Below are positions 28,453-37,569 of a DNA stretch of 64,000 bases, one piece after another. Numbering within the stretch: the stretch's first letter is position 1; each line of letters starts with the position of its first letter. The position numbers were made by a program, and so were the translations under genes. The DNA is taken from contig JACKDP010000002.1 in the NCBI GenBank assembly GCA_020633435.1, positions 634,001 through 698,000 of the forward strand, in the 5' to 3' direction. The stretch comes from Myxococcales bacterium. Lineage in GTDB: Bacteria; Myxococcota_A; Bradymonadia; UBA7976; UBA1532. The notes beneath the pieces were generated by a model. It was not told the DNA's origin. It ran no database searches and saw only the letters and a program-made list of their open reading frames with translations.

Positions 28453-31122
28453 ATGTCCGTCGAGACTCGTCAGAAGATCCCGGTCCCGCGTCGCTCGTTC
28501 CTGTGGTCCCTCAACGAGACCTCCGGTGAGATCCTCACCCACGTCGGGCCGACGGAGTTCACGCCCTCCGCCAACGATCGCATCGTCAAGTCCAACGGCC
28601 GTGGCGGCTACGAGCAGGCCCGGATGGAGGCCTGCCCCTTCGTCGTGGCCCGGGATGGCGAGTACGTCCTGCTGCAGAACCCCGTCACCCACAAGGACGA
28701 GGACGGGGGCGCCAACGGCTCGTATGTGCCCGGTGGCAACAAGGAGAAGAGCCTGGAGATGGGCACCACCCGGGTCATCCCGGGGCCCTGCGCCTTCCCG
28801 CTCTGGCCCGGCCAGTCCGCCGAGGTGCGCAACGCCCACAAGCTGGGGGCCAACCACTACCTGCTGGTGGAGGTGGTCTCCGACGTGGACGAGCAGGCGC
28901 CGTACTACGAGCTGGTGCGGCGCTCCGCCGAGCAGGCCAGCGTGGTCATCGAGGCCGACGCGGGCGATGACGAGGAGGACGCCACCCCGGAGGCCGAGCG
29001 GCGGCGGCTGGTCATCGGGCAGCGCATCGTCATCCAGGGCCGGCACACCCAGCTCTTCATCCCGCCCACCGGCATCGAGGTCGTCCCGGCCATCGAGGAG
29101 CGCGCCGACGAGGGCGATGGCGTGGCCAACCTGCCGGGCCCCCAGGCCGACGAGCTCATCAGCCTGCTCCAGCAGGTGGAGAGCGGCCTGACCGTCCGCC
29201 AGTTCAGCGTGCTGAAGAACGAGCTGCGCCACCGGACGGAGATCCAGTCGGCTCACCGCGCCATCATGCTGACGGCCCTGGACGACGCCTGGAACACCCG
29301 CGGCGCCGCCCGCAAGAGCCGCGGCGGCCCGGCCACCGAGCAGCTCGATCCCTACGCCCGCAAGGCGGTCGTCCTCGGCCCCAAGAACTACTGCATCCTC
29401 TTCGACGCCGACGGCAACCCGCGCATCGTGCGGGGCCCCGCCCGCGTGTTCCCCGGCCCGCACGACCGCTTCCTGCACCGCGGCTCGCGGCGCCGCGTCT
29501 ACGACGCCTACGAGCTGAGCGAGAACCAGGCGCTCTGGCTGCGGATCATCACCCCCATCAGCCGCGAGGAGCTGGCGAAGCGGCTGCCGGCGGGCTTCGC
29601 CCTCGAGCTGGACCGCTACCCGGCCGGCCACGAGCTCCTCGTGCGCGGCCGCCCGAGCGTCTTCTTCCCGTTCATCGAGGCCGAGATCATCAACCCCCGC
29701 ACGGGGGAGCCCCACGTCGGCAACGACCACGACGAGGTGGTGGTCGACGCCATCGGCATCGACCAGAAGTCGGGCATCTACGTGCGCGACCTGCGCACCG
29801 GCATGGTCAAGATGGTGCGGGGCGAGACGACCTACCTGGTCGATCCGCGCCACGAGGCCCATGTGCAGCGCCGGGTGCCGGCCGACCACTGGAACCTGTG
29901 GATCGCCCATGGCGAGACGCAGAAGCGCGTCGAGAAGGACGTCCTGACCCCCTGGGCGCTCTCGGTCATCGTCCCGAACAACGAGGCCATCCTCATCACC
30001 TCCCGCCACGGCCGGCGCGTGGTCGTGGGCCCGCGCACGGAGCTGCTGGAGTACGAGGAGCAGCTCACCCCGCTGCGGCTGGCCAAGGGCGTCTCCAAGG
30101 ACGGCCACCAGTCGGTGACGACGTGCTTCCTGCGGGTGCAGGGCGGCCGCCTGGCCGACAACTTCGAGGTGGAGTCGGCGGACTACGTGCGCCTGAAGGT
30201 GCGCCTCGGCGTCGCCGGCCACTTCGAGGGGGAGCCCGAGGCCTGGTTCAGCGTCGAGGATCCCGTCAAGCTGCTCGCCGACGTCCTGCGGGCGCGGCTT
30301 CGGCGCGGGGCCCGCAAGCACCCGGCCACGAAGCTCCTCGCGAGCTTCCCCGATGTGGTCGAGGAGACGCTCTTCGGCGAGGACGGCAAGCTCTCGTTCC
30401 CCGAGAACGGCATGACCATCGACGCCGTGGACGTGCTGAGCTGCCAGATCGCCGACGCCGAGCTGGCCCGCGCGTTCGCCGACGTGCAGCGCGAGGCCGT
30501 CGCCCTGCAGCTCAAGGACGAGCAGGCCGCCCGCCGGCTGGTGTCGTCGCGCCTGAAGGACGCCCTCGACGCCGAGGAGAGCACCCTGCAGCAGCGCGCT
30601 CACGGCCGGCTGGCCGAGACGCAGCGCCTGGAGCTGGAGGACGAGCACGGCATCGAGCAGCGCCGCATCGAGCTGACGGCGACCCGGGCCGAGCTGGAGC
30701 AGGCCCGGCGGCACGAGGCCCAGACCCGCGACGGCGACTTCGACCGCACCCAGAAGTCGGCCACCGCCGAGCTGCAGGCGAAGCTGCGCCAGCTCTCGGC
30801 CGAGGCGGAGGCCCGGGCGGCCGAGATCGTGGGGACCGTGCGGCTGAGCCAGGCCGAGACGGAGGCCGAGGTCATCCGCAAGACGGCCATGACGCAGGCC
30901 GAGGCCGACGCGGTGCGCCTGCGCGCCATCGAGAAGGAGCTGGTGGGCGCGCTCCAGTCGGCGGCCGACAGCGAGGTCATGAAGGCGGCCGCGCAGAACA
31001 TGAACCTCGTCGCCCTGCTCGGCGGCCGGACCCCGGCCGAGCTCTTCGGCCACCTCCTCCAGGGCACGCCCCTGCAGCGCACGGTCGAGGGCATGAAGGG
31101 TCGCAGCGGCGAGCCGAGCTGA
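28453..31122 (+). CDS. Major vault protein (MVP) homologue, full length
   Basis: An 889-residue protein that follows eukaryotic major vault protein (893 residues in human) from end to end. Residues 1-540 hold vault-type beta repeats; examples are RVIPGPCAFPLWPGQ (107-121), VVLGPKNYCILFDADG (306-321) and GIYVRDLRTGMVKMVRG (441-457), the last close to GIYVQDVKTGKVRAV of human MVP. Residues 555-665 match the shoulder domain (FEVESADYVRLKVRLGVAGHF, then FPENGMTIDAVDV). Residues 666-845 form the long Ala/Glu-rich cap helix and 846-889 the cap-ring-like end. MVP assembles into the hollow vault particle. No signal peptide is present, so the protein is cytoplasmic. AGGAGG precedes the ATG. An SPFH/flotillin-like protein would lack the vault repeats. 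Confidence 0.9.
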   Translation: MSVETRQKIPVPRRSFLWSLNETSGEILTHVGPTEFTPSANDRIVKSNGRGGYEQARMEACPFVVARDGEYVLLQNPVTHKDEDGGANGSYVPGGNKEKSLEMGTTRVIPGPCAFPLWPGQSAEVRNAHKLGANHYLLVEVVSDVDEQAPYYELVRRSAEQASVVIEADAGDDEEDATPEAERRRLVIGQRIVIQGRHTQLFIPPTGIEVVPAIEERADEGDGVANLPGPQADELISLLQQVESGLTVRQFSVLKNELRHRTEIQSAHRAIMLTALDDAWNTRGAARKSRGGPATEQLDPYARKAVVLGPKNYCILFDADGNPRIVRGPARVFPGPHDRFLHRGSRRRVYDAYELSENQALWLRIITPISREELAKRLPAGFALELDRYPAGHELLVRGRPSVFFPFIEAEIINPRTGEPHVGNDHDEVVVDAIGIDQKSGIYVRDLRTGMVKMVRGETTYLVDPRHEAHVQRRVPADHWNLWIAHGETQKRVEKDVLTPWALSVIVPNNEAILITSRHGRRVVVGPRTELLEYEEQLTPLRLAKGVSKDGHQSVTTCFLRVQGGRLADNFEVESADYVRLKVRLGVAGHFEGEPEAWFSVEDPVKLLADVLRARLRRGARKHPATKLLASFPDVVEETLFGEDGKLSFPENGMTIDAVDVLSCQIADAELARAFADVQREAVALQLKDEQAARRLVSSRLKDALDAEESTLQQRAHGRLAETQRLELEDEHGIEQRRIELTATRAELEQARRHEAQTRDGDFDRTQKSATAELQAKLRQLSAEAEARAAEIVGTVRLSQAETEAEVIRKTAMTQAEADAVRLRAIEKELVGALQSAADSEVMKAAAQNMNLVALLGGRTPAELFGHLLQGTPLQRTVEGMKGRSGEPS

Positions 31123-31400
31123 TCGGGCACCTGCCACCCAGCGACCCCCTGCACCTGCCTCCTGGGCGGGCCTCCCCCCATTCCCGAGCCCGCCTCTTCG
31201 GTCATGAATGATCAACGCGATCGTTCACGGGCCAGGGGCCGCGTGCACCACAAGGGTATTTTTACCAATACGCGCGGTTCTGCCCGCAGGACCCGAGCCC
31301 GCCGGCCCGCGACGCCAGGCCGCCGGGCCGCACTCCGTAACACCCTGATTTTATTGCCAACCACCCCGTCTTATCAGGCTGTCGGCGCCTTGCTTACAAT

Positions 31401-31437
31401 GTAGGCAAACGTGGGCCAAGGTAGGAAAAGTGGGCCC
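31401..31437. promoter_or_regulatory. Two 16-17-bp direct repeats spaced 20 bp apart
   Basis: GTAGGCAAACGTGGGCC (31401-31417) is followed by GTAGGAAAAGTGGGCC (31421-31436). They differ by one substitution and one base of length, and start two helical turns apart. This is how paired activator or repressor sites often look. They lie about 150 bp before the start codon at 31578. Confidence 0.35.
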
Positions 31438-31455
31438 GGGTGTGAAAACACCTAC

Positions 31456-31469
31456 CCGTAGTTCTACGG
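31456..31469. promoter_or_regulatory. Operator-like dyad CCGTAG-TT-CTACGG
   Basis: A perfect 6-bp inverted repeat with a 2-bp centre, about 110 bp upstream of the start codon at 31578. The symmetry suits a homodimeric regulator. Binding protein unknown. Confidence 0.35.
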
Positions 31470-31577
31470 ATGTCCTATGTTCCGCTCGTTCACGCTCGGG
31501 GTCGGCAATTACGGGGGACGTTGCGTCGCGTGACGTCCCGAGGTTCAGGCACCCAGGGGTGCCTGCGCGGGGTGGTC

Positions 31578-34097
31578 ATGCACGCTTCCAACAAGGTTCG
31601 TTCGGTTCTCATGGGGACGGCGCTGGTCGCCGCAGGCGCGGGCGTCGCGTCGGCGGCCGACACCGTCGAGACGCTCCCGGCGCGCCAGGTACGCCCAGGG
31701 GCCACACTCCAGCTATTCGGCGCCGCCGGCAACGGCGGAGCCTTTGGTAACGGCTCCGCCAACGGCGAGACCTACCAGTGGTCCTTCGCCGCCAACCCGG
31801 ACGTGAGCGTCGTCACCGACGGCAACACGGGCGGCATCGTCGGCAACGACGCCTTCATCGCGGAGAACGTGAGCTTCCAGCTCCTCAACGGCTCCACCCG
31901 CGAGATCGTGCGCGCCACCCTGACCGTCGACGACGGCGCCGGCGGCGTGACCTCCCGCGAGGTCGCCCTCGACGTGGTGAGCGGCGCCGACGAGATCTCC
32001 GACACCCCCCTCGAGGCGCTGGCGGTCGACGTCAACATCGCCATCGAGGACGGGCTGCGGGCCATGTACCTGACGCAGCGCCCCGATGGCCGGGTGCAGT
32101 GGAAGGAAGGCAGCAACGCCGCGGTGCAGGACTGCGCCACGACGGCCTTCTCGCTCTGGGCCTTCGCCAACCGCGGGCACGGCCCGCTGGCGGGCGGCAT
32201 CTACGCCCCCACCGCCCAGCGCGCCGTCAACTTCATCCTCACGGGCACCGACGCCTTCGATCCGGCGCTGCAGGCCCGCATCGGCGATCCCGACAGCGAC
32301 GGCAACGGCCGCGCCATCGCCCTGTGCAGCAACGGCTCGCCCACGGGCTACGCCTCGCCCATCGCCACGACCGCGCTCATCGCCGCGTACCATGATGCCC
32401 CCCTGACGGTCATCGCCAACGGCCCGTACGCCGGCGAGACCATCTTCCAGGTGGTGCAGGACTCCATCGACTGGATCGCCTTCGCCCAGAACGACAATGG
32501 CGGCCGCGGCGGCTGGCGCTACACCGCCAACGCCGGCAGCTCCGACACCTCGGTCGACTCCTGGAACTACCTGGCCCTCGAGGGCTTCGAGAACGTCTTC
32601 GGCGGGACGGTGATGGACGCCGTCAAGACCGAGGCCGAGTACCGCATCATCGCCGTCCAGCGTGCTGACGGTCAGTTCGACTACGCTTCCCTGAACTCCG
32701 CGGTGGGCACGGCCAACGCCCGGACCGGCGGCGGCATCTCGGGCCTGCTGATGGTCAGCAACGGCGGCCGCGCCACCCCGACCGCCGGCGACATCGCCGA
32801 CCGCCTGAGCCGCGCCGTCGCCTGGATCGGTTCCGACTGGAACCGCGCTGGCGGCCAGTGGCAGGGCAACCTGAACAACTACTACGCCATGTGGACGCAG
32901 GCCCGCGCCCTGCGCCTCGCCGGCGTCGAGACCCTCGTCAACGGCGGCATCACCTTCGACTGGGAGACCGGTGAGGCCAACGGCAACGGCCAGGTCTCGC
33001 CCCCCGGCGCTCGCGAGGGCTACTTCCCCTACCTCGTGCGCCAGCAGACCGCCACGGGCCACTGGCCCAACGGCGGCTACGCGGCCGCGTGGCCCCGCAA
33101 CCTGAACACCGCCTTCGGCGTGCTCATCCTCACCCCCACCGTCTTCGGTCCCCCGAACGCCGGCCCCCTCTGCGTCGCCCAGGACGTCGTCGTCCCCGTC
33201 GACGACCAGTGCGCCTGGAGCATCGAGGCCGGTGACGTGGACGGCGGCTCCTCCGATCCCGACGGCGACGCCCTCATCATGTCGGTGGATCCCTCGGCCG
33301 GCCAGGGCCTGGCGGTCACCAACGTCAACCTGACCGTGGACGATGGCAACGGCCTGCAGACCTCCTGCCCCGCCCAGGTCACCCCGGTCGACAACATCCC
33401 CCCGGCCCTCGACTGCGGCGCCGGTGGCCCCTACGAGTGTGCGGATGGCTGCGCCGCCGCCAACCTGAACGCCGTCGCGACCGACAACTGCCCCGGCGAC
33501 CTGCCCGTCTACAACGACGGCATCGCCTGCTACCCCGTCGGCACCACCACCGTGCACTTCAACACCGCCGACGCCTCCGGCAACGGCGCCTCCTGTGAGG
33601 CCGATGTGGTCGTCGTCGACACCACCGCCCCCGAGGTCGTGGTCGGCTCCCCCAGCAACGAGATCTGGCCCCCGAACCACAAGTGCCTGACCTTCGACCT
33701 GATGGACGCCTGCGACGTGCAGATCAGCGACGCCTGCGCCACCGACCCGGCTGACCTCGGCGTCCGCATCACCGGCATCACCAGCGACGAGGCCTTCGAG
33801 GTCGGCGCCGGCGGCGACGGGCACCACTCCGACGACATCGAGATCCTGAGCGAGACCAGCTTCAAGCTGCGCGCCGAGCGCCAGGGCGGGGCCAACGGCC
33901 GGTTCTACACCGTCCACTTCCAGGTCACCGACCCGGCCGGCAACGCCACCGACGCGAGCTGCGAGTTCGTGGTGCCCCACGACCAGAGCCCGAAGCACAT
34001 CCCGGTCAACGACGGCCCCGCCGTCACCTGCGAGACCCCCCTCGACTGCGCCTGCCTGGACAACCCCCAGGCCCAGGCCCAGGCCCGCGGCCGCTGA
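31578..34097 (+). CDS. Secreted cyclase-fold protein with C-terminal HYR-like domains
   Basis: An 839-residue protein with a cleavable signal peptide (MHASNKVRSVLMGTALVAAG, cut near ASAAD). An early Ig-like domain (to about residue 150) precedes an alpha/alpha-toroid region (about 160-510) with repeats such as GGWRYTANAGSSDTSVDSWN and QFDYAS, resembling squalene/prenyl cyclase repeats. A DxDD acid motif of true cyclases is not seen, so enzymatic cyclisation is unlikely. The C-terminal 300 residues are Cys-containing HYR/Ig-like domains (PSNEIWPPNHKCLTFDL). It is probably an exported surface or matrix protein. The well-separated control region upstream and the hairpin downstream suggest a strongly regulated single gene. 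Confidence 0.7.
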   Translation: MHASNKVRSVLMGTALVAAGAGVASAADTVETLPARQVRPGATLQLFGAAGNGGAFGNGSANGETYQWSFAANPDVSVVTDGNTGGIVGNDAFIAENVSFQLLNGSTREIVRATLTVDDGAGGVTSREVALDVVSGADEISDTPLEALAVDVNIAIEDGLRAMYLTQRPDGRVQWKEGSNAAVQDCATTAFSLWAFANRGHGPLAGGIYAPTAQRAVNFILTGTDAFDPALQARIGDPDSDGNGRAIALCSNGSPTGYASPIATTALIAAYHDAPLTVIANGPYAGETIFQVVQDSIDWIAFAQNDNGGRGGWRYTANAGSSDTSVDSWNYLALEGFENVFGGTVMDAVKTEAEYRIIAVQRADGQFDYASLNSAVGTANARTGGGISGLLMVSNGGRATPTAGDIADRLSRAVAWIGSDWNRAGGQWQGNLNNYYAMWTQARALRLAGVETLVNGGITFDWETGEANGNGQVSPPGAREGYFPYLVRQQTATGHWPNGGYAAAWPRNLNTAFGVLILTPTVFGPPNAGPLCVAQDVVVPVDDQCAWSIEAGDVDGGSSDPDGDALIMSVDPSAGQGLAVTNVNLTVDDGNGLQTSCPAQVTPVDNIPPALDCGAGGPYECADGCAAANLNAVATDNCPGDLPVYNDGIACYPVGTTTVHFNTADASGNGASCEADVVVVDTTAPEVVVGSPSNEIWPPNHKCLTFDLMDACDVQISDACATDPADLGVRITGITSDEAFEVGAGGDGHHSDDIEILSETSFKLRAERQGGANGRFYTVHFQVTDPAGNATDASCEFVVPHDQSPKHIPVNDGPAVTCETPLDCACLDNPQAQAQARGR

Positions 34098-34107
34098 GCC
34101 CCGGCGC

Positions 34108-34131
34108 GCCGCCGGCCCCCTGGCCGGCGGC
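34108..34131 (+). terminator. GC-rich hairpin after the cyclase-fold gene
   Basis: A perfect 10-bp stem GCCGCCGGCC with a CCCT loop and GGCCGGCGGC begins 11 bases after the stop codon at 34097. No T-run follows, which is common for hairpins in such GC-rich genomes. The remaining gap to 34363 holds nothing else I recognise. Confidence 0.5.
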
Positions 34132-34363
34132 CCTCGCTGCCGCGCCGCCCGGCGCCCTGCGCAGCGCCTCCCCCCTCCACAGAAGCTGACCTGAGCCGCG
34201 TCGCGGCCCACCCCGAGCCTCGTCGCCCGCCGCCGCATGGCGTCAGCGGCGTCGAGCACGACCCAAAACACCTTGAAATCTCTGTGGAATCACCGAACCA
34301 GCGCGCCGGGCTGGGCCCGCTTGATCCGTCGGCGCTCCGGCGCTTCGGCTCGCTCGGCAGCCC

Positions 34364-37300
34364 CTACAGCTCCCGGCAGTCCGCCGGGATCTCCCGGGCG
34401 CCGAAGGAGTAGGGCCGGGCCTGCTTGACCAGCAGCCGGCGCTCGGGGCCGAGGAGCTTCAGCTCCACGTCCATCGCGAACCAGCGGTCCGCGCCCGCGG
34501 GATCGATGAGCGGGCGGAAGTGATCGTGGATGGCCTTCACGACGCACGCGGTGTGGATGATCTCGTCGTCGCTCAGGATGGGCTCGCCCCGGGTGAGGCT
34601 GCTGCGGCCCAGGATGTTGATGCGGGGCTGCCGCACGTACCGGTAGATGATCTGCTCGGTCGTCACGCCGGGGGCCGGGTTCGTCACCGTCGCCTCGCCC
34701 CGCTGGATGTTGATGTAGGCGTCATCCCGGATGGGATCGATGATGTTGCGGGTGATCACGACGCCGTTGGCCTGCTCCGACAGGAACGCCGGCTGGATGA
34801 GCACCCCCATGGCGACGCCATCCTGGGCGATGCCGTGGTAGGCGCGCTCGTCGAAGGCCCGGGTGTTGTAGAGGCTGGCCCAGACCACCCGCAGGGCGTC
34901 CGCGATGGAGGCGTCGTTGTCCCCCAGGCGCCCGCTCGTCGAGGTGTAGAGCCCGGCCCCGTTGAAGCCGGGCAGGTCCTCCGTGTTGCTGCTGCTGCGG
35001 AAGCGGACCTTGGCGTCGCCGTAGTGCTGGGCCACGTAGGCCTCCACCTCGGCGAGCACGGCCGGATCGACGGGGTGGCGCCGGATGAGGTCGCGCACCT
35101 CGGCCAGGCCGGCCGCCCGGACGACCGGATCGGCGAAGTCGGGCCGCGCCTGGAGGGCGGCCAGCCGATCGAGGGCCCCGCTCGCCGCGTAGTGGTCGAG
35201 CGAGTGCGCCAGCGCCAGGCCAGCGGCGTCCCGGGGCACCTCCACCGGGCCCTCGCAGCCGCGGCGGCGCGAGACGACCCGCCCCAGCTCCGCGAGCTGG
35301 GCTGCCTTGGCGCCCACGCGGGGCAGATCGGCGATGCCGAGGCCCGCCAGCGGCAACACCCCGCGGGCCTCCCGATCGAGCCGCGGCACGAGGGGCTCGC
35401 CCTGGGGCAGGCGCGCGTCCCAGAAGGCCTGGGCCTCGGCCGGGTCCGCCACCTCCAGGTCGAAGCCCCCGCCCCGCACGTTCAGGCGCACGAGCTGGCC
35501 CAGCAGGGCCGCGACGCGGGGGTCCTGGCGGGCGTCCCGCAGGGCCATGTTCGGGGTGTTCCGGTTGCGGGACAGCAGGTTGACGTGGGCCAGCGGCGTC
35601 TGGAACGCCTCGGTGATGAGGCCCCCGACCAGGGCGATGTCGTTGGGCACCTGGTCCGTGACGACGATGGTGCGCGGCCCCAGGGGTGTCGTCGCCAGGT
35701 CCTGGGTGGGCACGAACGTGAGCACCCCGAAGCCCACCGTCTCGGTCAGCGGCTGGTACACCAGATCCCGGAACGGCGCGTTGGGCCCGACCAGCGGCGC
35801 GAGGCCCCCGAGCGCAGCCATCTCCTCCACCTGGTCGCCGGTCTGCGGCCGCAGGAAGAACGCCTGCGGCTGCAGGACGTGGTTCATCACCCCGAAGAAG
35901 GCCCGTCGCATCTGCTGGGCGATGATGTTGTCGCCCGGCGTGAACTCGACGGTGTGCAGCCCCGAGCCCCCGTGGTTGACCAGCGTCCCCAGCAGGTAGA
36001 TGCGGTCCTCCACGCTGAAGTAGTTGATCTCACTGAAGGTTCGCCAGCCGATGCGCTGCTCGGCCTCCTGGACGGGATCGCAGCGGTCCAGGTGTGGCAG
36101 CCCCTCGATCTCCTCGCGCACGAAGGTGTAGTGCAGGTCCCACGCGGTGCTGAGCAGGTGCACGACGTCGCCGTTGGCCATGTCGACCACGAACTTCACC
36201 GACTCGATGCCCGACGCGACGCCGCCCCCGCCGAGGGCGGCGAAGTCGCCCGGCGTGCGCAGGTGGCGGACGCGGTTGCCCACCGGCCGGCTGGCGAGCG
36301 GATCGCAGGCGTCGTTGGCGGCGCCCGGCGTGGCGCGGGCGCAGAAGCGGAAGCGGCCGGTCGCGTCGGGCTGGCGGGTCAGCGCGGCCCCCTCGGGCCA
36401 CCACATGAAGTCGACGCGCTCGACGGGGAAGGCGCGGCCGTCCGCGAAGAGCGTCACGACGCCCTCGTACTCGGGCTCGGCGGCGATGGGGGCCATGGCC
36501 GCGGCGGGCACGGGCACGGAGACGCGGGCCCCCGGCTCCAGGCGCGGGACGGGCCAGGCGAGGGCGGCCCCCTCCCCGACCACCGGCCACGGGACGCCCG
36601 GGCGGTGGGGCGCGACGCGCAGGTGGAAGCCCTCGAGCTCCACCACCTCGCCCGTCACGTTCAGCACCTCGATGAAGCCGGCTGGCCGCAGCGCGAGCTC
36701 GGTGATGGCGAGCGGCGTCGGCGGGAAGGGCCACGGATCTGCCCACTCATAGGGCGGGTACTCCACGTCGTCGGGGATCTCCGGCGGCGGCGGCGGGCCG
36801 CAGCGGCCGCCGTTGCTGCGCTCGGGCGTCGCCCAGCGGCAGAGGACGGGCTGGCCCCGCCCATCCGGGTAGCGCTGGAAGCTGTCGTTCGGCGTGGCCG
36901 GGGGCAGCTCGAAGGCGTCGATGCGCCGCCCCCCCGGGCTGAACAGGTAGAGCGTCTCGCCCCCCGCCGAGAGCTTGAACGGCAGGTGCCGCGGCCCCTG
37001 GGCCGGGGTGTCGTCCGCCCAGAACACGGCGGTCTCGCCCGGTCCCAGCTCGATGGCCGGCAGCGGGTGCCGCTCGTCCGGGTCGTCGGAGGCGCTGTAG
37101 CCGGCCAGCGACAGGGGCGCGTCGCCGGTGTTCACCAGCTCGAACCAGTCATCCGCCTCCCCCACCTCGTCGACCCAGGCGCCGTCGTTATCGGACATGG
37201 CCTCGTTGATCTGGATGGGATCCGGCGGCGGGCCGGCGTCCACGACCGCGTCGACGACGGCGTCCACCACCGCGTCGACGGGCGCGGCGTCGAGGGGCGC

Positions 37301-37525
37301 GGCGTCCCGGGCGGCCGCGTCCACGTCGGCGTCGCGGGGGGTCGCGTCGACCTGGGCGTCGCGGACGGTGGCGTCGACCCGGGCGTCCGGGGGGCCGGCG
37401 TCCATCACCCGCCCGTCCGCGGGCGGGCGGGCGTCGGTCGGCCGGGCATCCACGGAGCCAGCGGGGCCGTCATCACAGGCCACCCCGACCAGCGGGAGGA
37501 GAATCCAGAGGAGTGTCGCGCGCAT
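34364..37525 (-). CDS. Lipoprotein with lamin-tail domains and a PPDK/PEP-synthase ATP-grasp domain
   Basis: A 1053-residue lipoprotein (MRATLLWILLPLVGVACDD). A linker of Asp-Ala repeats (about residues 25-105) leads to a lamin-tail domain (INEAMSDNDGAWVDE) and a second, weaker one to about 390. Part of the middle (around FTPGDNIIAQQMRRAFFGV) may be a swivelling region. The C-terminal 220 residues carry the PEP/pyruvate-binding ATP-grasp signature RSSSNTEDLPGFNGAGLY, beginning at residue 843. PPDK-type domains normally act in the cytoplasm on ATP and pyruvate; here one is attached to an export signal, where ATP is absent. It may have a structural or nucleotide-sensing role. Start has a lipobox and is clear. 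Confidence 0.8.
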   Translation of the reverse strand: MRATLLWILLPLVGVACDDGPAGSVDARPTDARPPADGRVMDAGPPDARVDATVRDAQVDATPRDADVDAAARDAAPLDAAPVDAVVDAVVDAVVDAGPPPDPIQINEAMSDNDGAWVDEVGEADDWFELVNTGDAPLSLAGYSASDDPDERHPLPAIELGPGETAVFWADDTPAQGPRHLPFKLSAGGETLYLFSPGGRRIDAFELPPATPNDSFQRYPDGRGQPVLCRWATPERSNGGRCGPPPPPEIPDDVEYPPYEWADPWPFPPTPLAITELALRPAGFIEVLNVTGEVVELEGFHLRVAPHRPGVPWPVVGEGAALAWPVPRLEPGARVSVPVPAAAMAPIAAEPEYEGVVTLFADGRAFPVERVDFMWWPEGAALTRQPDATGRFRFCARATPGAANDACDPLASRPVGNRVRHLRTPGDFAALGGGGVASGIESVKFVVDMANGDVVHLLSTAWDLHYTFVREEIEGLPHLDRCDPVQEAEQRIGWRTFSEINYFSVEDRIYLLGTLVNHGGSGLHTVEFTPGDNIIAQQMRRAFFGVMNHVLQPQAFFLRPQTGDQVEEMAALGGLAPLVGPNAPFRDLVYQPLTETVGFGVLTFVPTQDLATTPLGPRTIVVTDQVPNDIALVGGLITEAFQTPLAHVNLLSRNRNTPNMALRDARQDPRVAALLGQLVRLNVRGGGFDLEVADPAEAQAFWDARLPQGEPLVPRLDREARGVLPLAGLGIADLPRVGAKAAQLAELGRVVSRRRGCEGPVEVPRDAAGLALAHSLDHYAASGALDRLAALQARPDFADPVVRAAGLAEVRDLIRRHPVDPAVLAEVEAYVAQHYGDAKVRFRSSSNTEDLPGFNGAGLYTSTSGRLGDNDASIADALRVVWASLYNTRAFDERAYHGIAQDGVAMGVLIQPAFLSEQANGVVITRNIIDPIRDDAYINIQRGEATVTNPAPGVTTEQIIYRYVRQPRINILGRSSLTRGEPILSDDEIIHTACVVKAIHDHFRPLIDPAGADRWFAMDVELKLLGPERRLLVKQARPYSFGAREIPADCREL

Positions 37526-37569
37526 GGCGCCAGCATAGCGGGCCCGGGCGCACGGGCCCAAGGGCCGCC

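Larger units (their letters stand above)
31123..31577. other. 455-bp non-coding region, relatively AT-rich
   Basis: This gap between the vault gene and the cyclase-fold gene is visibly richer in A and T than the rest of the window. It holds a possible weak terminator (stem 31164-31171 with 31188-31195), a GTATT/AATAC hairpin (31256-31271), a spaced direct repeat (31401-31437) and a 14-bp dyad (31456-31469). A short open frame at 31204-31404 looks non-coding. The region probably carries the promoter and leader of the downstream gene; I cannot place -35/-10 boxes with confidence. Confidence 0.5.

Noticed and set aside
31204..31404. Short plus-strand frame in the AT-richer gap
   Set aside because: Arg/Ala-rich translation without motif or homology, and no good ribosome site; the region looks regulatory.
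31578..34097. A squalene-hopene or terpene cyclase enzyme
   Set aside because: Only the toroid repeats are recognisable; the catalytic DxDD is missing and the protein is exported with HYR-like domains.
37541..37560. GGGCCC palindromes just upstream of the PPDK-lipoprotein gene as an operator
   Set aside because: Short self-complementary GC strings are frequent by chance at this base composition.
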